Positions 1 through 10,760 are shown, counted from the first letter of the stretch. The stretch: DNA of 64,000 nt from Brasenia schreberi (GCA_036023115.1 JAYKKT010000089.1:8895501-8959500), one strand, 5' to 3'. Translations and numbers: made by a program. Notes: generated from the sequence alone by a model not told the origin.

Positions 1-237
1 ATCGGTTTCTTGGATGACCATATTTACGGCTTCCTTCAAATTGCTTTTGGAATGAGATCGAATATAAAAGGCAAATATGGTGAACAACCCAAGCATAACC
101 AGAACAATATATTATATTACTTTTATTTCGTGTCTAACACAGTTCCAGCTTCGCAGTACAGACTTCAGTGGTGATATTCATATATAATATTTTCTGCTAA
201 TATAAGAAAATACCTGAAGACCTAAAACCCTAAAGCC

Positions 238-326
238 TGATCATACCGTATGGCAGTAACTCGATCAGTGTGTTATGGGGCACCACTATACGTGTATCAT
301 ATACATCATATGATACGGTATGATCA
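238..326. repeat. 14-bp perfect inverted repeat, MITE-like fragment
   Basis: The 14-mer TGATCATACCGTAT (238-251) is matched exactly in inverted orientation at 313-326, with about 61 bases between. The enclosed segment contains CAGTGTGTTATGG followed by GTGTATC, which resembles the left end of the better-defined terminal-repeat element at 51192. This is probably a remnant of a small non-autonomous DNA transposon. No target-site duplication was found, so the class is uncertain. Confidence 0.4.
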
Positions 327-723
327 AATTATTTTCTTTAAAAACTCATAATAATATAAAGAATTAAAAATCATCAAAAAATAATCTACGACATGCACTG
401 CACCAAGAGACACGAACTTCAACATTGTAACAAAACAACACTTAATGAGCTTTAGCGAACCAAACCATGCTGAACGATGGAGCTAGGTATGAGCTGAACC
501 TAGCTGAATTACAATGGGCTCGGCTAATTTACCAGCCCCATCTGGGAATGCAAAACCTGGATAAAAGCCCGACACGGAATGTATCATCGGGTTGGACTTT
601 TCGGGATAAAAGCCCCATCTGGGAGTCCGAAAATCATAGACTAAATGGCTATACCGGATCTGTCTGCTTGAATTATAAATCGGGTAAGATTTGGGTCTGA
701 ACCCGATCCGCTCACGAACGGAA
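327..723. other. intergenic, no gene recognised
   Basis: AT-rich sequence passing into a stretch rich in TGGGCT- and CCCATCTGGG-like words (about 510-625), including a short internal repeat of AAAAGCCC followed by CATCTGGGA-like words. Short open frames here match no family that I recognise. Confidence 0.4.
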
Positions 724-778
724 TTAGGGTTTTCCTTTGCCTCTTTCATGCGGTGCGAGTCCGCGACCTATTTATTAA
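724..778 (+). promoter_or_regulatory. telo-box and TATA-like pair, candidate ncRNA promoter
   Basis: TTAGGGTTT at 724-732 is the complement of the plant telo-box AAACCCTAA. A TATA-like TATTTATTAA lies at 769-778, about 37 bases downstream. A TGGGCT (site-II-like) word sits further upstream near 513-518 and another near 816. Telo-box plus site II is known from promoters of plant ribosomal-protein and snoRNA genes. Together with the snoRNA-like sequences at 1249 and 1562 this suggests a non-coding snoRNA host transcript; that link is inference. Confidence 0.35.
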
Positions 779-1248
779 AGGGAGGGAGGGAGAATGAGAG
801 AGAAAGAGGCGCGCCTGGGCTCACCTATTCTGAACGGCTCACAAATAGATCGTTCACTAAGTATTTGTGTAAATGCTGCATCAGAATTCCGTCGTTCCTT
901 GCACGATAAACTCGTTGCACGTCCAGCGTTCCTTGTATTCAGATTCCATGTATCAATGGGCGTTCTAGAAATTGTTTAGATCGATCAATGCTTCCTACGG
1001 TCTGTGAGATGTTTTTGTGGCGTTTTCATATTAAGTTTTACAATATGTATCCGATTTTATTACTTCTTTCTACGCTATTTTGGCTGACGCCCTGTGGTTG
1101 GAAACTCGGATTATCCAAGATTTTCTCCCCTATCCTAGAAAAAGGCGATTTAAATATGCTTTTTGAATGGACTAAAATGTTTTCTCGGTGTTGGTGGTAA
1201 TGGATCCTCATGTCTTCCTTATTCGCTATCCTACTTTTACTAATGCAT

Positions 1249-1311
1249 GTGATGAATGCTTCTTCTGACACCTCTTGTACGAGAATGATCCTCTTAAGGG
1301 TTGTTCGATGA
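1249..1311 (+). ncRNA. diverged C/D snoRNA-like copy
   Basis: This is a paralogue of the candidate at 1562-1639. It shares a long central block running from TGCTTCTTCTGACACC through the AGAATGA C'-like box to GGGTTGTTC. The C box GTGATGA (1249-1255), D' CTGA (1265-1268) and C'-like GAGAATGA (1281-1288) are present. The expected terminal D box reads ATGA rather than CTGA, and no convincing terminal stem forms. It is therefore probably a decayed or non-functional copy. Confidence 0.3.
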
Positions 1312-1561
1312 GCAGAGTGAAGCTAATACTGATCCCTTTCGTCATTTCCTCAAAATACTTTTCTGGTTTCCCTTTCTTGTTTTGCTTATATATATCAGGC
1401 TTATCAGCTATGAAATGACTGTTCCTTGAGCAACATGACCAAATGTCTGAGCAATTTTCTGAAAATTTGTGTCCTTTAATCTTATGTTTCTTAGTGTTCA
1501 CATGGTTTTCATTCTTAGTTTCTTATTGGAAAGGATTTCTTTCTTAGATTCTCTCTGCGTG

Positions 1562-1639
1562 TATGGCGATGATGACTGTTGCTTCTTCTGACACCTCTTG
1601 TATGAGAATGACCAGTGAGGGTTGTTCCCTGAGCACATA
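1562..1639 (+). ncRNA. candidate C/D-box snoRNA
   Basis: Boxes occur in canonical order: C box ATGATGA (1569-1575), D' CTGA (1588-1591), C'-like AGAATGA (1605-1611) and D box CTGA (1629-1632). The flanks TATGGC (1562-1567) and GCACATA (1633-1639) can pair as a six-base-pair terminal stem with one bulged base, as expected for this class. Such RNAs guide 2'-O-methylation of rRNA or snRNA through the bases just upstream of D and D'. I could not assign a target. A related copy lies about 320 bases upstream, in keeping with plant snoRNA clusters. Chance occurrence of short boxes is the main alternative. Confidence 0.45.
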
Positions 1640-3483
1640 TAAGCGACTATCTGAGCCAATCTCTAATTAACTTTGAGCTTTAATCTGGTCTGATTTGTGC
1701 CTTCGAGTGCAAAGAACTCCATGGAGAAAACTTGGTGCGGTTTACGTGTAAATATTTGTCAATAGTCCAATGCCCGAAACTTAGACTGTTTATTCATGTA
1801 TATATTCTATAACAGTTCCTACTTTCTACATCTGCTGCACTGTTCACTCTGTGTTTCTGCCTTATATTTTGGATGGAGGAAACAATTTGCTTGAGGTGTA
1901 AATTAGACGTCTCATATGCTGCGGATCTGCCACAAGCTGGGGAAAGAACCCAAGCTAAATGTACCTAATATTGGCTGCTAAATGATTTAATACAATTAAA
2001 ACTTTAAATTAAAAGAATGATTCAGGAAAATTTTGTTTGGAGATGATGGATAATACCCCGATATGAATCATTCGTTGGTGAGTGGTCTATGGTGGTGGTA
2101 GGTGCAGCAGCACCGCCTTGCTCCGCCTGTTCAGGTGTGTGGACTTCAGCTCAATGTCACTTCTGTAGTATAAGAAATTTCATGCTTAAAAACTTGAAAC
2201 TAAGTGAGTCAATGTTAGAATCATGATATTTCCCCCCCTTTTTTCCCATTTCCCTCTAACCCTACCAGGTGAGGACTAGTTCATCCAATCTCTAATGCAC
2301 CATCAAGGGGGGCAACCCCAGTGAACTTATCATCTTTGGGGCTCTAAAGCAACCCATTGCTTGTAAGTTATGTTGCTCATCTTATTATGCAAATGTTATA
2401 AAACAAATTCTTAGTTAACAAGCTAATATTGCTGAGAGTTAGAAAGGAATTGTATGGGTCACGAGGCCTCATACGAGCCGGTGTCCATGTCTGGGCGATG
2501 AAGAGACACGGACCGATTTTGGGTTGATCAATGCCGAATCCCTTCTGCTACAAACTAAATTCCTTAATTTGTGATAAAGCTAAAGAAAAAGTAGGACTGC
2601 TCTATATAGTGCATATGTTCTAAACCTCTTGTAAAGGAAGTTGCCACAATGACTGTAGATCTACATTGATGCGAGGTGGGGCGTACGCCCTCAAAAACTT
2701 CACCAATTTAAATGAAGCATAGTCCATGGTTTTTGTGGCAATAGTTATAATCTAATTAAACAGTGGGCTCATTTTTAGCACACGATTTCTTCATCTTTCC
2801 CCAATACAGCCTATGTTATAACCTTGAGCTAGAATACATAGCCAATGGGATAGCCGGTGCAATCTAATACATAGCATATGGTAAAATTGTTTGTGTGCGT
2901 CTGTTGCCTGCACATGTATATGTATGCTGTTGCAAGTTACTAAAAAGACAGAAAAGTGGAAGATTTTAGCTTGAGAATGGACTTTTGTGACGTGTTTGCT
3001 GCAAGTTTTTAGGGAAATGAACCTTGATTTTTGGTGTATAAAGTTCCAGGTTTCCTTGTGCATTGAATACAGAGCCCACCACAGGTGTAGAAATGTGGTT
3101 TTATAAGCCTAATTGAGTAAACAATATCGGCATCAAGGAGAAGGTGAGCCTTGTATGAAAATCCAAGTGTTAGTATCCCTTGAAAATCATATATGAAATC
3201 ATGGTTCTTCAAAACTATGTTAAAAATCAATGTGAGTTTAAGCTGGTAGTTCTACTACCAGACACCCTCTTGAGGTCTGTACGGAGAAGATATCCATGTC
3301 TGGCTCATGCTACAGACTTGTTCTTATTTTTGCCTAATGACTAGCAAACCTGACAAGATACTTGTTCACTTGTCTCTTCAACAACCAAACCTAATCCAAT
3401 GAACGAAAGGATGGCGTCTCCTTGTCATGGTCGTTGATTGGGCGAATTCATTTTTGATAAAAAGGAGTCACCTGGGTAGATGA
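1640..3483. other. intergenic, nothing recognised
   Basis: About 1.8 kb of AT-rich sequence with no recognisable coding homology on either strand and no clear transposon ends. It could be the rest of a non-coding transcript starting near 800. The short open frames on the minus strand between 2791 and 3230 have no family signature. Confidence 0.4.
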
Positions 3484-3779
3484 TCAACCATATCTAAGTT
3501 GGGCAACTCCAACTGTATCAATCAGTCTTAAGAGCTTAGTGTTTCTCAGAGCACAGAGGGGCAGTGCAGTGTGTGTGGATTGAGTTATTGTGTCTGGCAT
3601 TCTCATCTTCTGTTGGAGATCAAGTGCATCTTCCACTGTATCAATCACCTGATCGAAGCATATATAGCGTCGTCCACACGCACCTCTATTCATGTGTTCA
3701 TAGGCGGCAACATGCGCCTTCGAAACATTTCCGGCACTTGCAGTTGCCAACAATCCACTAGAGAACGTTTCACATGAGC
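3484..3779 (-). pseudogene. orphan C-terminal exon of cinnamoyl-CoA-reductase-like (SNL6-type) protein
   Basis: Read on the minus strand, an acceptor-like CTGCAG (3785-3780) is followed by one open frame to a stop at 3484. The translation has the tail signature of the CCR/DFR-like short-chain dehydrogenase family (SNL6 group): GLLATAS, then KAHVAAYEHMN, then RYICFDQVI, then LRNTKLLRLI near the end. These parts form the C-terminal substrate-side region of NAD(P)-dependent reductases of the phenylpropanoid/defence type. The N-terminal Rossmann fold with its GxxGxxG motif and the YxxxK catalytic exon were not found on the minus strand upstream, so no enzyme can be made from this piece alone. One extra Arg sits inside the usual GRYIC motif. 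It is either a fragment left by duplication or deletion, or an unusually distant last exon. Confidence 0.5.
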
Positions 3780-3785
3780 CTGCAG

Positions 3786-4485
3786 TTTTTCATGAGATCA
3801 AATGCTTATATAAGATCTTCCAAGTAAAGCATGCTCTCTTGCTGATTCATGCCTTGTGTTTCTAGTTATCTTGTTAGTCTGTCCGACTTTTTCGATCTTC
3901 TATCTTACAAGAGAAATACTTCGATCTGCTCTTAACAATCTAAGGTGTAAGTACCAGAAGGTATGAGAAACGAGATGGTGAACACTTCAAAAGAGGTAAA
4001 AACACAATAAACTATTTTGAATGTACACGTAACAAAAGAATGGACACGTAACAAAAGAATAAAATTCTAAAAAAAAGATTATTTTTAGCGACAACAGTGA
4101 AAAAAAACTAGAGAACTTGCAGCTTTGGTGACGAAGTCTCTTGACCTATCCAAGTCGTAAAGCAAAGAAGGAAGGGAAAACGTGTATAACTGAAGTATTT
4201 TGCAGGTCAAATTTGTAGTTTGGTTGGGCTTTCTTGGTCGACTAACTTAGTTGAAATCCAAAATGGGTGGTTGAAGAAATCATTAGTTTGACCACAGCAT
4301 TTCCCTAAGAGCTTAGCTCAATAATGGGTCACTAAGGTGTTGCTGAGCTTAGAACGATCGGTCTCGGGTAAAGCCTGACCAGTCAGTAAACGCTGAGGCC
4401 CTGTTTCTGCGTTGAGGAAGAATCACCAAATAATTGAGAAAACGTTCTACACAAATAAGTAATCATACACGACATCCAATTCAAA
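3786..4485. other. intergenic, nothing recognised
   Basis: About 700 bases, AT-rich, without coding signatures or transposon ends on either strand. It was specifically searched on the minus strand for further exons of the reductase-like fragment, without success. Confidence 0.4.
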
Positions 4486-6422
4486 TAACCACTGAAAATC
4501 ACTCTATGGGCCTAACCTTTGGAGAAGACAGCTGAACAGAGATGCTCCCAATACATGCAACTCTGATCATTCAAAAGATGCTTAAAATGTTCATAATGGA
4601 GCCATATGATATTACTCCGATGAGTAACCTTTGTTTCTTGCTTTGCTTGAACTTCTGCGGCAGGAAGCTGAGAGAAGCGACTGAAATGGATAATATCTCC
4701 TTTACACCAGATACAGATTTTCTTGTTTTGCTGATCTGAGACTGTCTTCTCCGTAAGCCGTGTTGTACCAAGGCGTCCTGAGCAGTGGCTATGCTAGGTT
4801 GAATAGCTCGGTGCCAGGCAACCATACTGATCAGGTGCTTCGAATGGATTATGTTCTTGTTCATCACTTGTGTGCCGATCTGAGTATGCCTTCTTGGGTT
4901 TCGATCAACGGACACATCCGGTTGCATGCCTAGTTTCTTTAATTCTTGATCAGTTGAGCAGAGCTATGCACACTACCGACCCCTAAGCTCACGAGTCATA
5001 AGAGAAGTCCACAAAAGAATTCATAAATAACTTACTAATCAGGTGCTTCGAATAGATTATGGTCTTGTTCATCACTTGGGTGCCGATCTGAGTCTGTCTT
5101 CTTGACCAATTTGAAGTGGATCAGTAATTAGATCTGAAACTGGATCTAGCTTATCCTGAATGTGTACTGTGGTTTAATTTCTGGGAGAATGGGCATGCCT
5201 TGTTGGTCCTTCTGGAGATCACAAAGAACTTTAAAATGGAAAGAGGGAAAACATGGTAGCTTGCTCCACTTTCACATTTTGTTCCAATTAGAAAATTGGT
5301 ACCTCAAGTCTTAAAAAAAAATCAAACACTTCAACATGGTTTTAATATAACCCACTTTAAGCATGTTTCATCATCGATCATAAGAGGGGTGTGGTTCAGC
5401 CGCGTAATCTTTAGGATAAAAATAAAGCTCTTCAAATAGTGACCTATCATGAGCGTGTTTGCCCCTTAAGCAAAACGTGTTTTCGTTATCAGTCGACGGT
5501 TTCTTTTTTCATCGTAAACGTATGGTGTGGCAACGATTAGAAGTTCAATTTCTATTATTTTTTGTGAGATTTATTGTTTAGATCGAGATAGAGATTGGGA
5601 ATAAAAGAAAAAGAAGTTCAAAAGAAATCGATAAAGAGATCAAACATCATTGATGAAAGTTTAAAATAAAAGAGTTAAAGAGGATAAGATTTACAGAAAA
5701 ATCAAACAATTGAGAGAGACGACATTAAAAAAGATTGGTGGAGGAAGAAAGATCGATAAGGTTGCTCGGAAGAAAAAATAACCCAATATGGATCATTTAG
5801 AGGAGGGAAAAACGTTGAGTAAAAAGGAGAAACCAGTGAGAAAAAAGAGGAGAGAAAATTTACATTATGGGTAATTTTAGGTTTTTTTTAAAAAGAGATA
5901 CAACAACAACAACTAAGCCTTTTCTCATACTAGACGGGGTTGGCTACATAGATTCTTTGTTAAGAGAGAGCCCTATCATATACCATGTTGGCAATTAACA
6001 ATTAACTCACAATAAGCTAGATCATTTTTTATTGTTTCTTTCCAACACTTTTGTAGTCGTCCTCTACCTCTTTTAATACTTTCAAAATCTGGTTTTCATG
6101 CCTTCTTTGAGGTTCTTCTTTTGATCTTCTTTTTATATGTTCAAACCATCTTAAACGATGTTCTCTCTTTTTATCCTCTATTGGTGTCACTCTTAATTTG
6201 TTTATAATAACCTCATTATGTACAATCTTTTCTTGTATGACTACTCATCCATCTCAATATCTTCATTTCTGTCACAGATATTATTTGTACATGTTGATGA
6301 GTAACTGCTCAACACTCATAATCATACAACATATCAGGTCTAATTGCTGCTCTATAATATTTACCTTTTAACTTTAATGGTATCTTCTTATAACAAAGAA
6401 TACATTATGCTCCTCTCCATTT
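4486..6422. repeat. tandem duplication, unit 1
   Basis: This is the first of two direct copies, starting at CCACTGAAAATCACTC. The unit comprises about 1.4 kb of unrecognised unique sequence followed by the 3' end of an RTE LINE on the minus strand. Both outer boundaries and the internal junction carry the word TAACCA (4486-4491, 6423-6428, 8493-8498), so the breakpoints share 6 bp of microhomology. Unit 1 lacks the microsatellite block present in unit 2. Copies differ by scattered substitutions and small indels. An open frame on the minus strand (4571-4927) is present in both copies but has no recognisable domain. Confidence 0.85.
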
Positions 6423-6428
6423 TAACCA
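5901..6428 (-). mobile_element. RTE-clade LINE 3' fragment
   Basis: It begins (reading +) with the reverse complement of the RTE 3' tail, (CAA)n followed by CTAAGCCTTTTCTCATACTAGACGG split by normal divergence, and runs into the C-terminal coding region of the reverse transcriptase ORF. It matches the end of the LINE at 14995-18230 in inverted orientation. The 5' limit (6428) is the duplication junction, not a natural truncation. The fragment is too short and broken for activity. Confidence 0.85.
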
Positions 6429-6686
6429 CTGAAAATCACTCTATGGGCCTAACCTTTGGAGAAGACAGCTGAATCCCAATACATGCAACTCTGGTCATTC
6501 AAAAGATGCTTTAAAAGTTCATAATGGAGCCAATATGATATTACTCCGATGAGTAACCTTTGTTTCTTGCTTTGCTTGAACTTCTGCGGGGAAGCTGAGA
6601 GAAGCAGCTGAAATGGATAATATCTCCTTTACACCAGATACAGATTTTCTTGTTTGGCTGATCTGAGACTGTCTTCTCCGTAAGAT

Positions 6687-6752
<66 letters not shown>

Positions 6753-8498
6753 GCACGGGCATGGGACATGGCTCAACCAGGATGGTCCGTGTTGTACCAA
6801 GGCGTCCTGAGCAGTGGCTATGCTAGGTTGAATAGCTCGGTGCCAGGATATATATATATTTATTTATTTATTTATATATAGTGGCACGGGCATGGGACAT
6901 GGCTCAACCAGGATGGTCCGTGTTGTACCAAGGCGTCCTGAGCAGTGGCTATGCTAGGTTGAATAGCTCGGTGCCAGGCAACCATACTGATCAGGTGCTT
7001 CGAATAGATTATGGTCTTGTTCATCACTTGTGTGCCGATCTGAGTATGCCTTCTTGGGTTTCGATCAACGGACACATCGGTTGCATGCCTAGTTTCTTTA
7101 ATTCTTGATCAGTTGAGCAGAGCTACTCACACTACCGACCCCTAAACTCACGAGTCATAAGAGAAGTCCGCAAAAGAATTCATAAACAACTTACTAATCA
7201 GGTGCTTCGAATAGATTATGGTCTTGTTCATCACTTGGGTGCCGATCTGAGTCTGTCTTCTTGACCAATTTGAAGTGGATCAGTAATTAGATCTGAAACT
7301 GGATCTAGCTTATCTTGAATGTGTACTGTGGTTTAATTTCTGGGAGAATGGGCATGCCTTGTTGGTCCTTCTGGAGATCACAAAGAACTTTAAAATGAAA
7401 AGAGGGAAAACATGGTAGCTTGCTCCACTTTCACATTTGGTTCCAATTAGAAAATCGGTGCCTCAAGTCTTTTAAAAAAAATCAAACACTTAAACATGAT
7501 TTTAATATAACCCACTTTAAGCATGTTTCATCATCGATCATAAGACGGGCGTGGTTCAGTCGCGTAATCTTTAGGATAAAAATACAGCTCTTCAAATAGT
7601 GACCTATCACGAGCTTGTTTGCCCCTTAAGCAAGCCGATTTCTTTTTTCATCGTAAACGTTCATTGTGGTTGACGATTAGAAGTTCAATTTCTATTATTT
7701 TTTGTGAGATTTATTGTTTAGATCGAGATAGAGATTGGGAATAAAAGAGAAAGAAGTTCAAAAGAAATCGATGAAACGTCATTAATGAAAGTTTAAAATA
7801 TAAGAGTTAAAGATGATAAGATTTACAGAAAAATCAAACAATTGAGAGAGACGAAGAACCCAATATGAATCATTTAGAGGAGGGAAAAACATTGAGTAAA
7901 AAGGAGAAACAACTGAGAAAAAAGAGGAGAGAGAATTTACACTATGGGTAATTTTAGGTTTTTTTTAAAAAGAGACACAACAACAACAACAACAACTAAG
8001 CCTTTTCCCATACGGGGTTGGCTACATAGATTCTTTGTTTCCAAAGAACTCTATCACGTACCATGTTAGCAATTAACTCACAATAAGCTAGATCATTCTT
8101 TATTTTTTCTTTCCAACACTTTTGGGGTCGTCCTCTACCTCTTTTAATACTTTCAAAATCTAGTTTTCATACATTCTTAAAGGTTCTTTTGATCTTCTTT
8201 TTATATGTTCAAACAATCTTTAACGATGTTCTCTCTTTTTATCCTCTATTGGTGTAACTCTTAATTTGTTTCTAATAACCTCATTATGTATACGGTCTTT
8301 TCTTGTATGACCACTCATCCATCTCAATATCTTCATTTCTGTCACAGACATCTTTTGTACATGTTGACGTTTAATTGCCCAACACTCAGAACCATAAAAC
8401 ATGGCAGGTCTAATTACTGCTCTATAATATTTACCTTTTAACTTTAATGGTATCTTCTTATAACAAAGAATACCTTATGCTTCTCTCCATTTTAACCA
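6423..8498. repeat. tandem duplication, unit 2
   Basis: This is the second copy of the ~2 kb unit. It is longer than unit 1 because it holds an (AT)n tract and a duplicated 100-bp block at 6690-6978. Its RTE part continues past 8498 into older LINE sequence not present in unit 1, showing that the original locus is on this side and that unit 1 was cut at 8498-equivalent position. Confidence 0.85.
6690..6978. repeat. (AT)n microsatellite with duplicated 100-bp block
   Basis: A ~60-bp AT tract (6690-6749) is followed by a ~100-bp block beginning AGTGGCACGGGCATGG. A second interrupted AT/TTTA tract follows, then a near-identical repeat of the block from 6880 (period 131). In unit 1 only the latter half of the block is present, directly joined to CCGTAAG. 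This points to local expansion or slippage at the AT tract after, or deletion in unit 1 following, the large duplication. Confidence 0.8.
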
Positions 8499-9075
8499 AC
8501 CAGCATTAATTCTATGCGTAACATCTCTATCAATTCTTTCATCACTCTAAAAACTTGATCCTAGGTATTTAAAACTTTCTTTTTGGGGTATGCAATGTGT
8601 GCTAATTTTAATTTTTGTCCTCTAAAGTAACCAAATGATCAAACTTACATTCCATATATTTTGTCTTCAGTTTCTAATGTTTCTCTTCATAGTTTTCCTT
8701 AGACTCTTCCACTAACACAATGTCATGTGCAAATAACATACACCAAGGTACTTCATCTTGAATATGTTTTGTTAACTCATCAATCACCATTATAAATAAG
8801 TATGGACTTAAAGTTGATCCTTGATGTTACCCAATATTAACTTCAAAGAAGTATGTCATTCCTTCAAGAGTCCTCACACATGTTTTGCACCATCGTACAA
8901 GTCTCTTATAAGGTTTATATATGTCAATAGGATAATACCTCTTTTTTTTAAGGTTCTCCAAAGAACCTCTCTCGGTACCCTATCGTAAGTTTTTTCTAGA
9001 TCAATAAATATGATGTGAATGTCTTTCTTTTTTGAAAAAGAGATGTTTAGTAAAAAAGATGTGTACAATTATGTT
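7977..9075 (-). mobile_element. RTE-clade LINE, 5'-truncated copy
   Basis: The last ~1.1 kb of an RTE element in inverted orientation: the 3' tail (CAA)n at 7977, C-terminal ORF pieces (8220-8402) and, at the 5' limit near 8874-9068, the RT motif region [18 protein letters not shown]. Frameshifts and stops break the frame throughout. 5' truncation is usual for target-primed reverse transcription. It is the source of the RTE segment in the tandem duplication. Confidence 0.85.
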
Positions 9076-9567
9076 AAAAAAAACTTTCTAATATAAGTTG
9101 TTTTGTTTTATTTTCTCATTTCAAACATTTGAATTAAAAATAAAGAATCTATATAGTCGACTCCTAATATTAGAAAACAGCTTTCTTGCTGTCGTGGTTC
9201 AAACTATCAAATCTTTCCATCTTAGCATCCAGATATAAGTGAAGAACATTTCGACGGTCTGCAGTATCTGTGACAAGGCATGGTGCACATTCCTATAAAT
9301 TTACACTTTCAGGACTTTTATGACTATATAGATTATATGATAACTAATGAGAGGTCCTTTCAAGACTTATATGTTTTCAACTTAGCTAAGTTCAACAAGC
9401 AGAGCTTTAAGATTATATTCTTATCGAACTGCTTCAATTGCAAACCTGCAAAATGATACTATGGAAGACTGAACGATATGTTGAATCTTTCTCTTATGGA
9501 TTTAAAAGTTAATACTTCAACAACAACTAAACTTTTTTCGCTACTTTGTTTTATAAAGCTAATATTG

Positions 9568-9596
9568 GGAGAGAGAGAGAGAGAGAGAGAGAGAAA
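9568..9596. repeat. (GA)n microsatellite
   Basis: A pure GA dinucleotide tract of about 28 bases in an AT-rich intergenic stretch (9076-9840) where nothing else was recognised. Confidence 0.9.
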
Positions 9597-9839
9597 CTTG
9601 GTTTTTCATTAGAAGTTCCTTGGTTTCTGAAGAAAAACAGCAGAAAAACTATTATTATTTTGGAATTTTGGAATGAAAAGAAGACCAGCGAAGTTCAAAA
9701 GTCTACTTAGAAGTTGCCTTCACGTCCTCAAAGTGTTCACAACATGAAGGCAACTATTTCAATTTTTTTCTTAAATAATATCTCCATGGTTATATATTAA
9801 CACAGCTAACAGTTGACCTAATCATCATTTTGAATGCAC

Positions 9840-9925
9840 AACGAGCAACAATAGCTCACCTGGCTAAGGGATTATCTCCCGAGTTGGAGATCATGCGTTC
9901 GATACCCCAGGCATACATCTGACTT
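9840..9925 (+). repeat. tRNA-derived SINE-like head
   Basis: TAGCTCACCTGGC resembles a polymerase III A box and, about 40 bases on, GCGTTCGATACCC resembles a B box. Spacing and sequence fit the degenerate tRNA head of a plant SINE rather than a functional tRNA, since no acceptor stem forms. An A-rich stretch follows near 9935-9960. Confidence 0.45.
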
Positions 9926-10254
9926 CAACATCTCTATTATAACCCAAAAAAACAATTAGAGAAAATTAAGGTTAGTGAGCAGCTGGTCCGTGAATATATT
10001 TTTGCTATGTTGCACTAGAACGGAAACCAAAACGAGGCATGAGGAATGATAAATCTCAAAACACTATGCAACAAGTAAATGGGACTATGTAAAAATTATT
10101 ATATTTTTTAAATATATATAAATACCTACATATGTATATATTATGGTTCAAAAAATATATTTTATATACATATATAGTATATAAGTATATATACAAAGAA
10201 ATACTATAAGTATACCTGTATTGGTTAAAAAACAAATAACAAATAAATACGAAA

Positions 10255-10345
10255 AAGTTAACCGATATATGTATCTACCAGGATTAGAACAAGGAACCTC
10301 ATGCATAATAAAAAAACGAAAGTGTTTAACAACCTTATATAGGCC
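10255..10345 (-). repeat. SINE-like fragment with B-box-like core
   Basis: On the minus strand the sequence GAGGTTCCTTGTTCTAATCC resembles a decayed tRNA B box followed by a CTGGTAGATAC extension. It may belong to the same group of tRNA-derived elements as the neighbours at 10380 and 10662. Ends are not defined. Confidence 0.3.
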
Positions 10346-10379
10346 AAGCAAGGCTGAACCTAACCAAACTAAACGCTCA

Positions 10380-10510
10380 TTCTTCATGATAAAGGAATGA
10401 GAACCATGAGGGCCAAGATCATTTCCCAGCCTCGGATACAACTGGATATCGAGTTCGATTCTCGGGGCATGCATGCATATGTGTGTGTTAGGCTTCAGCC
10501 TCCCATTTGT
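10380..10510 (+). repeat. SINE-like element
   Basis: A B-box-like GAGTTCGATTCTCGGGG is followed by GCATGCATGCATATGTGTG and TTAGGCTTCAGCCTCCC. The latter motif recurs in inverted form at 10662-10760 and, in variants, at 23340 and 28395 (AGCTTCGGCCTC / AGCTTCGGCTTC). Shared body plus B box indicates a dispersed tRNA-derived family. The A box is poorly preserved. Confidence 0.45.
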
Positions 10511-10661
10511 TACAAACAAAAAATCACAACCATCCAATGCGATATCCAAACTCGATTATACGACTCAGATTTGATGTAAGATAAGGATCATCCTAGGACA
10601 AAAGACTGGACCCGCAGTTCGTGATACTTGATCCAGTGCCATAAACACTTTTCTTCTTTTT

Positions 10662-10760
10662 TACAAGAGAAGGCCGAAGCCTAACACACATGCACCCTAT
10701 AAGAATCGAATTCCCACCAACTGGAGACTTATTAGTTAATCATCCAAATATCGATTAATT
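10662..10760 (-). repeat. SINE-like element, inverted relative to 10380
   Basis: On the minus strand: GGGAATTCGATTCTTA (B-box-like), then GGGTGCATGTGTGTTAGGC and TTCGGCCTTC, matching the element at 10380-10510 in the opposite direction. Ends are not defined and no target duplication was found. Confidence 0.45.

Noticed and set aside
4571..4927. 118-residue minus-strand open frame repeated in the tandem duplicate
   Set aside because: It persists in both copies only because the DNA is duplicated; the copy in unit 2 is disrupted by the AT tract. No domain found.
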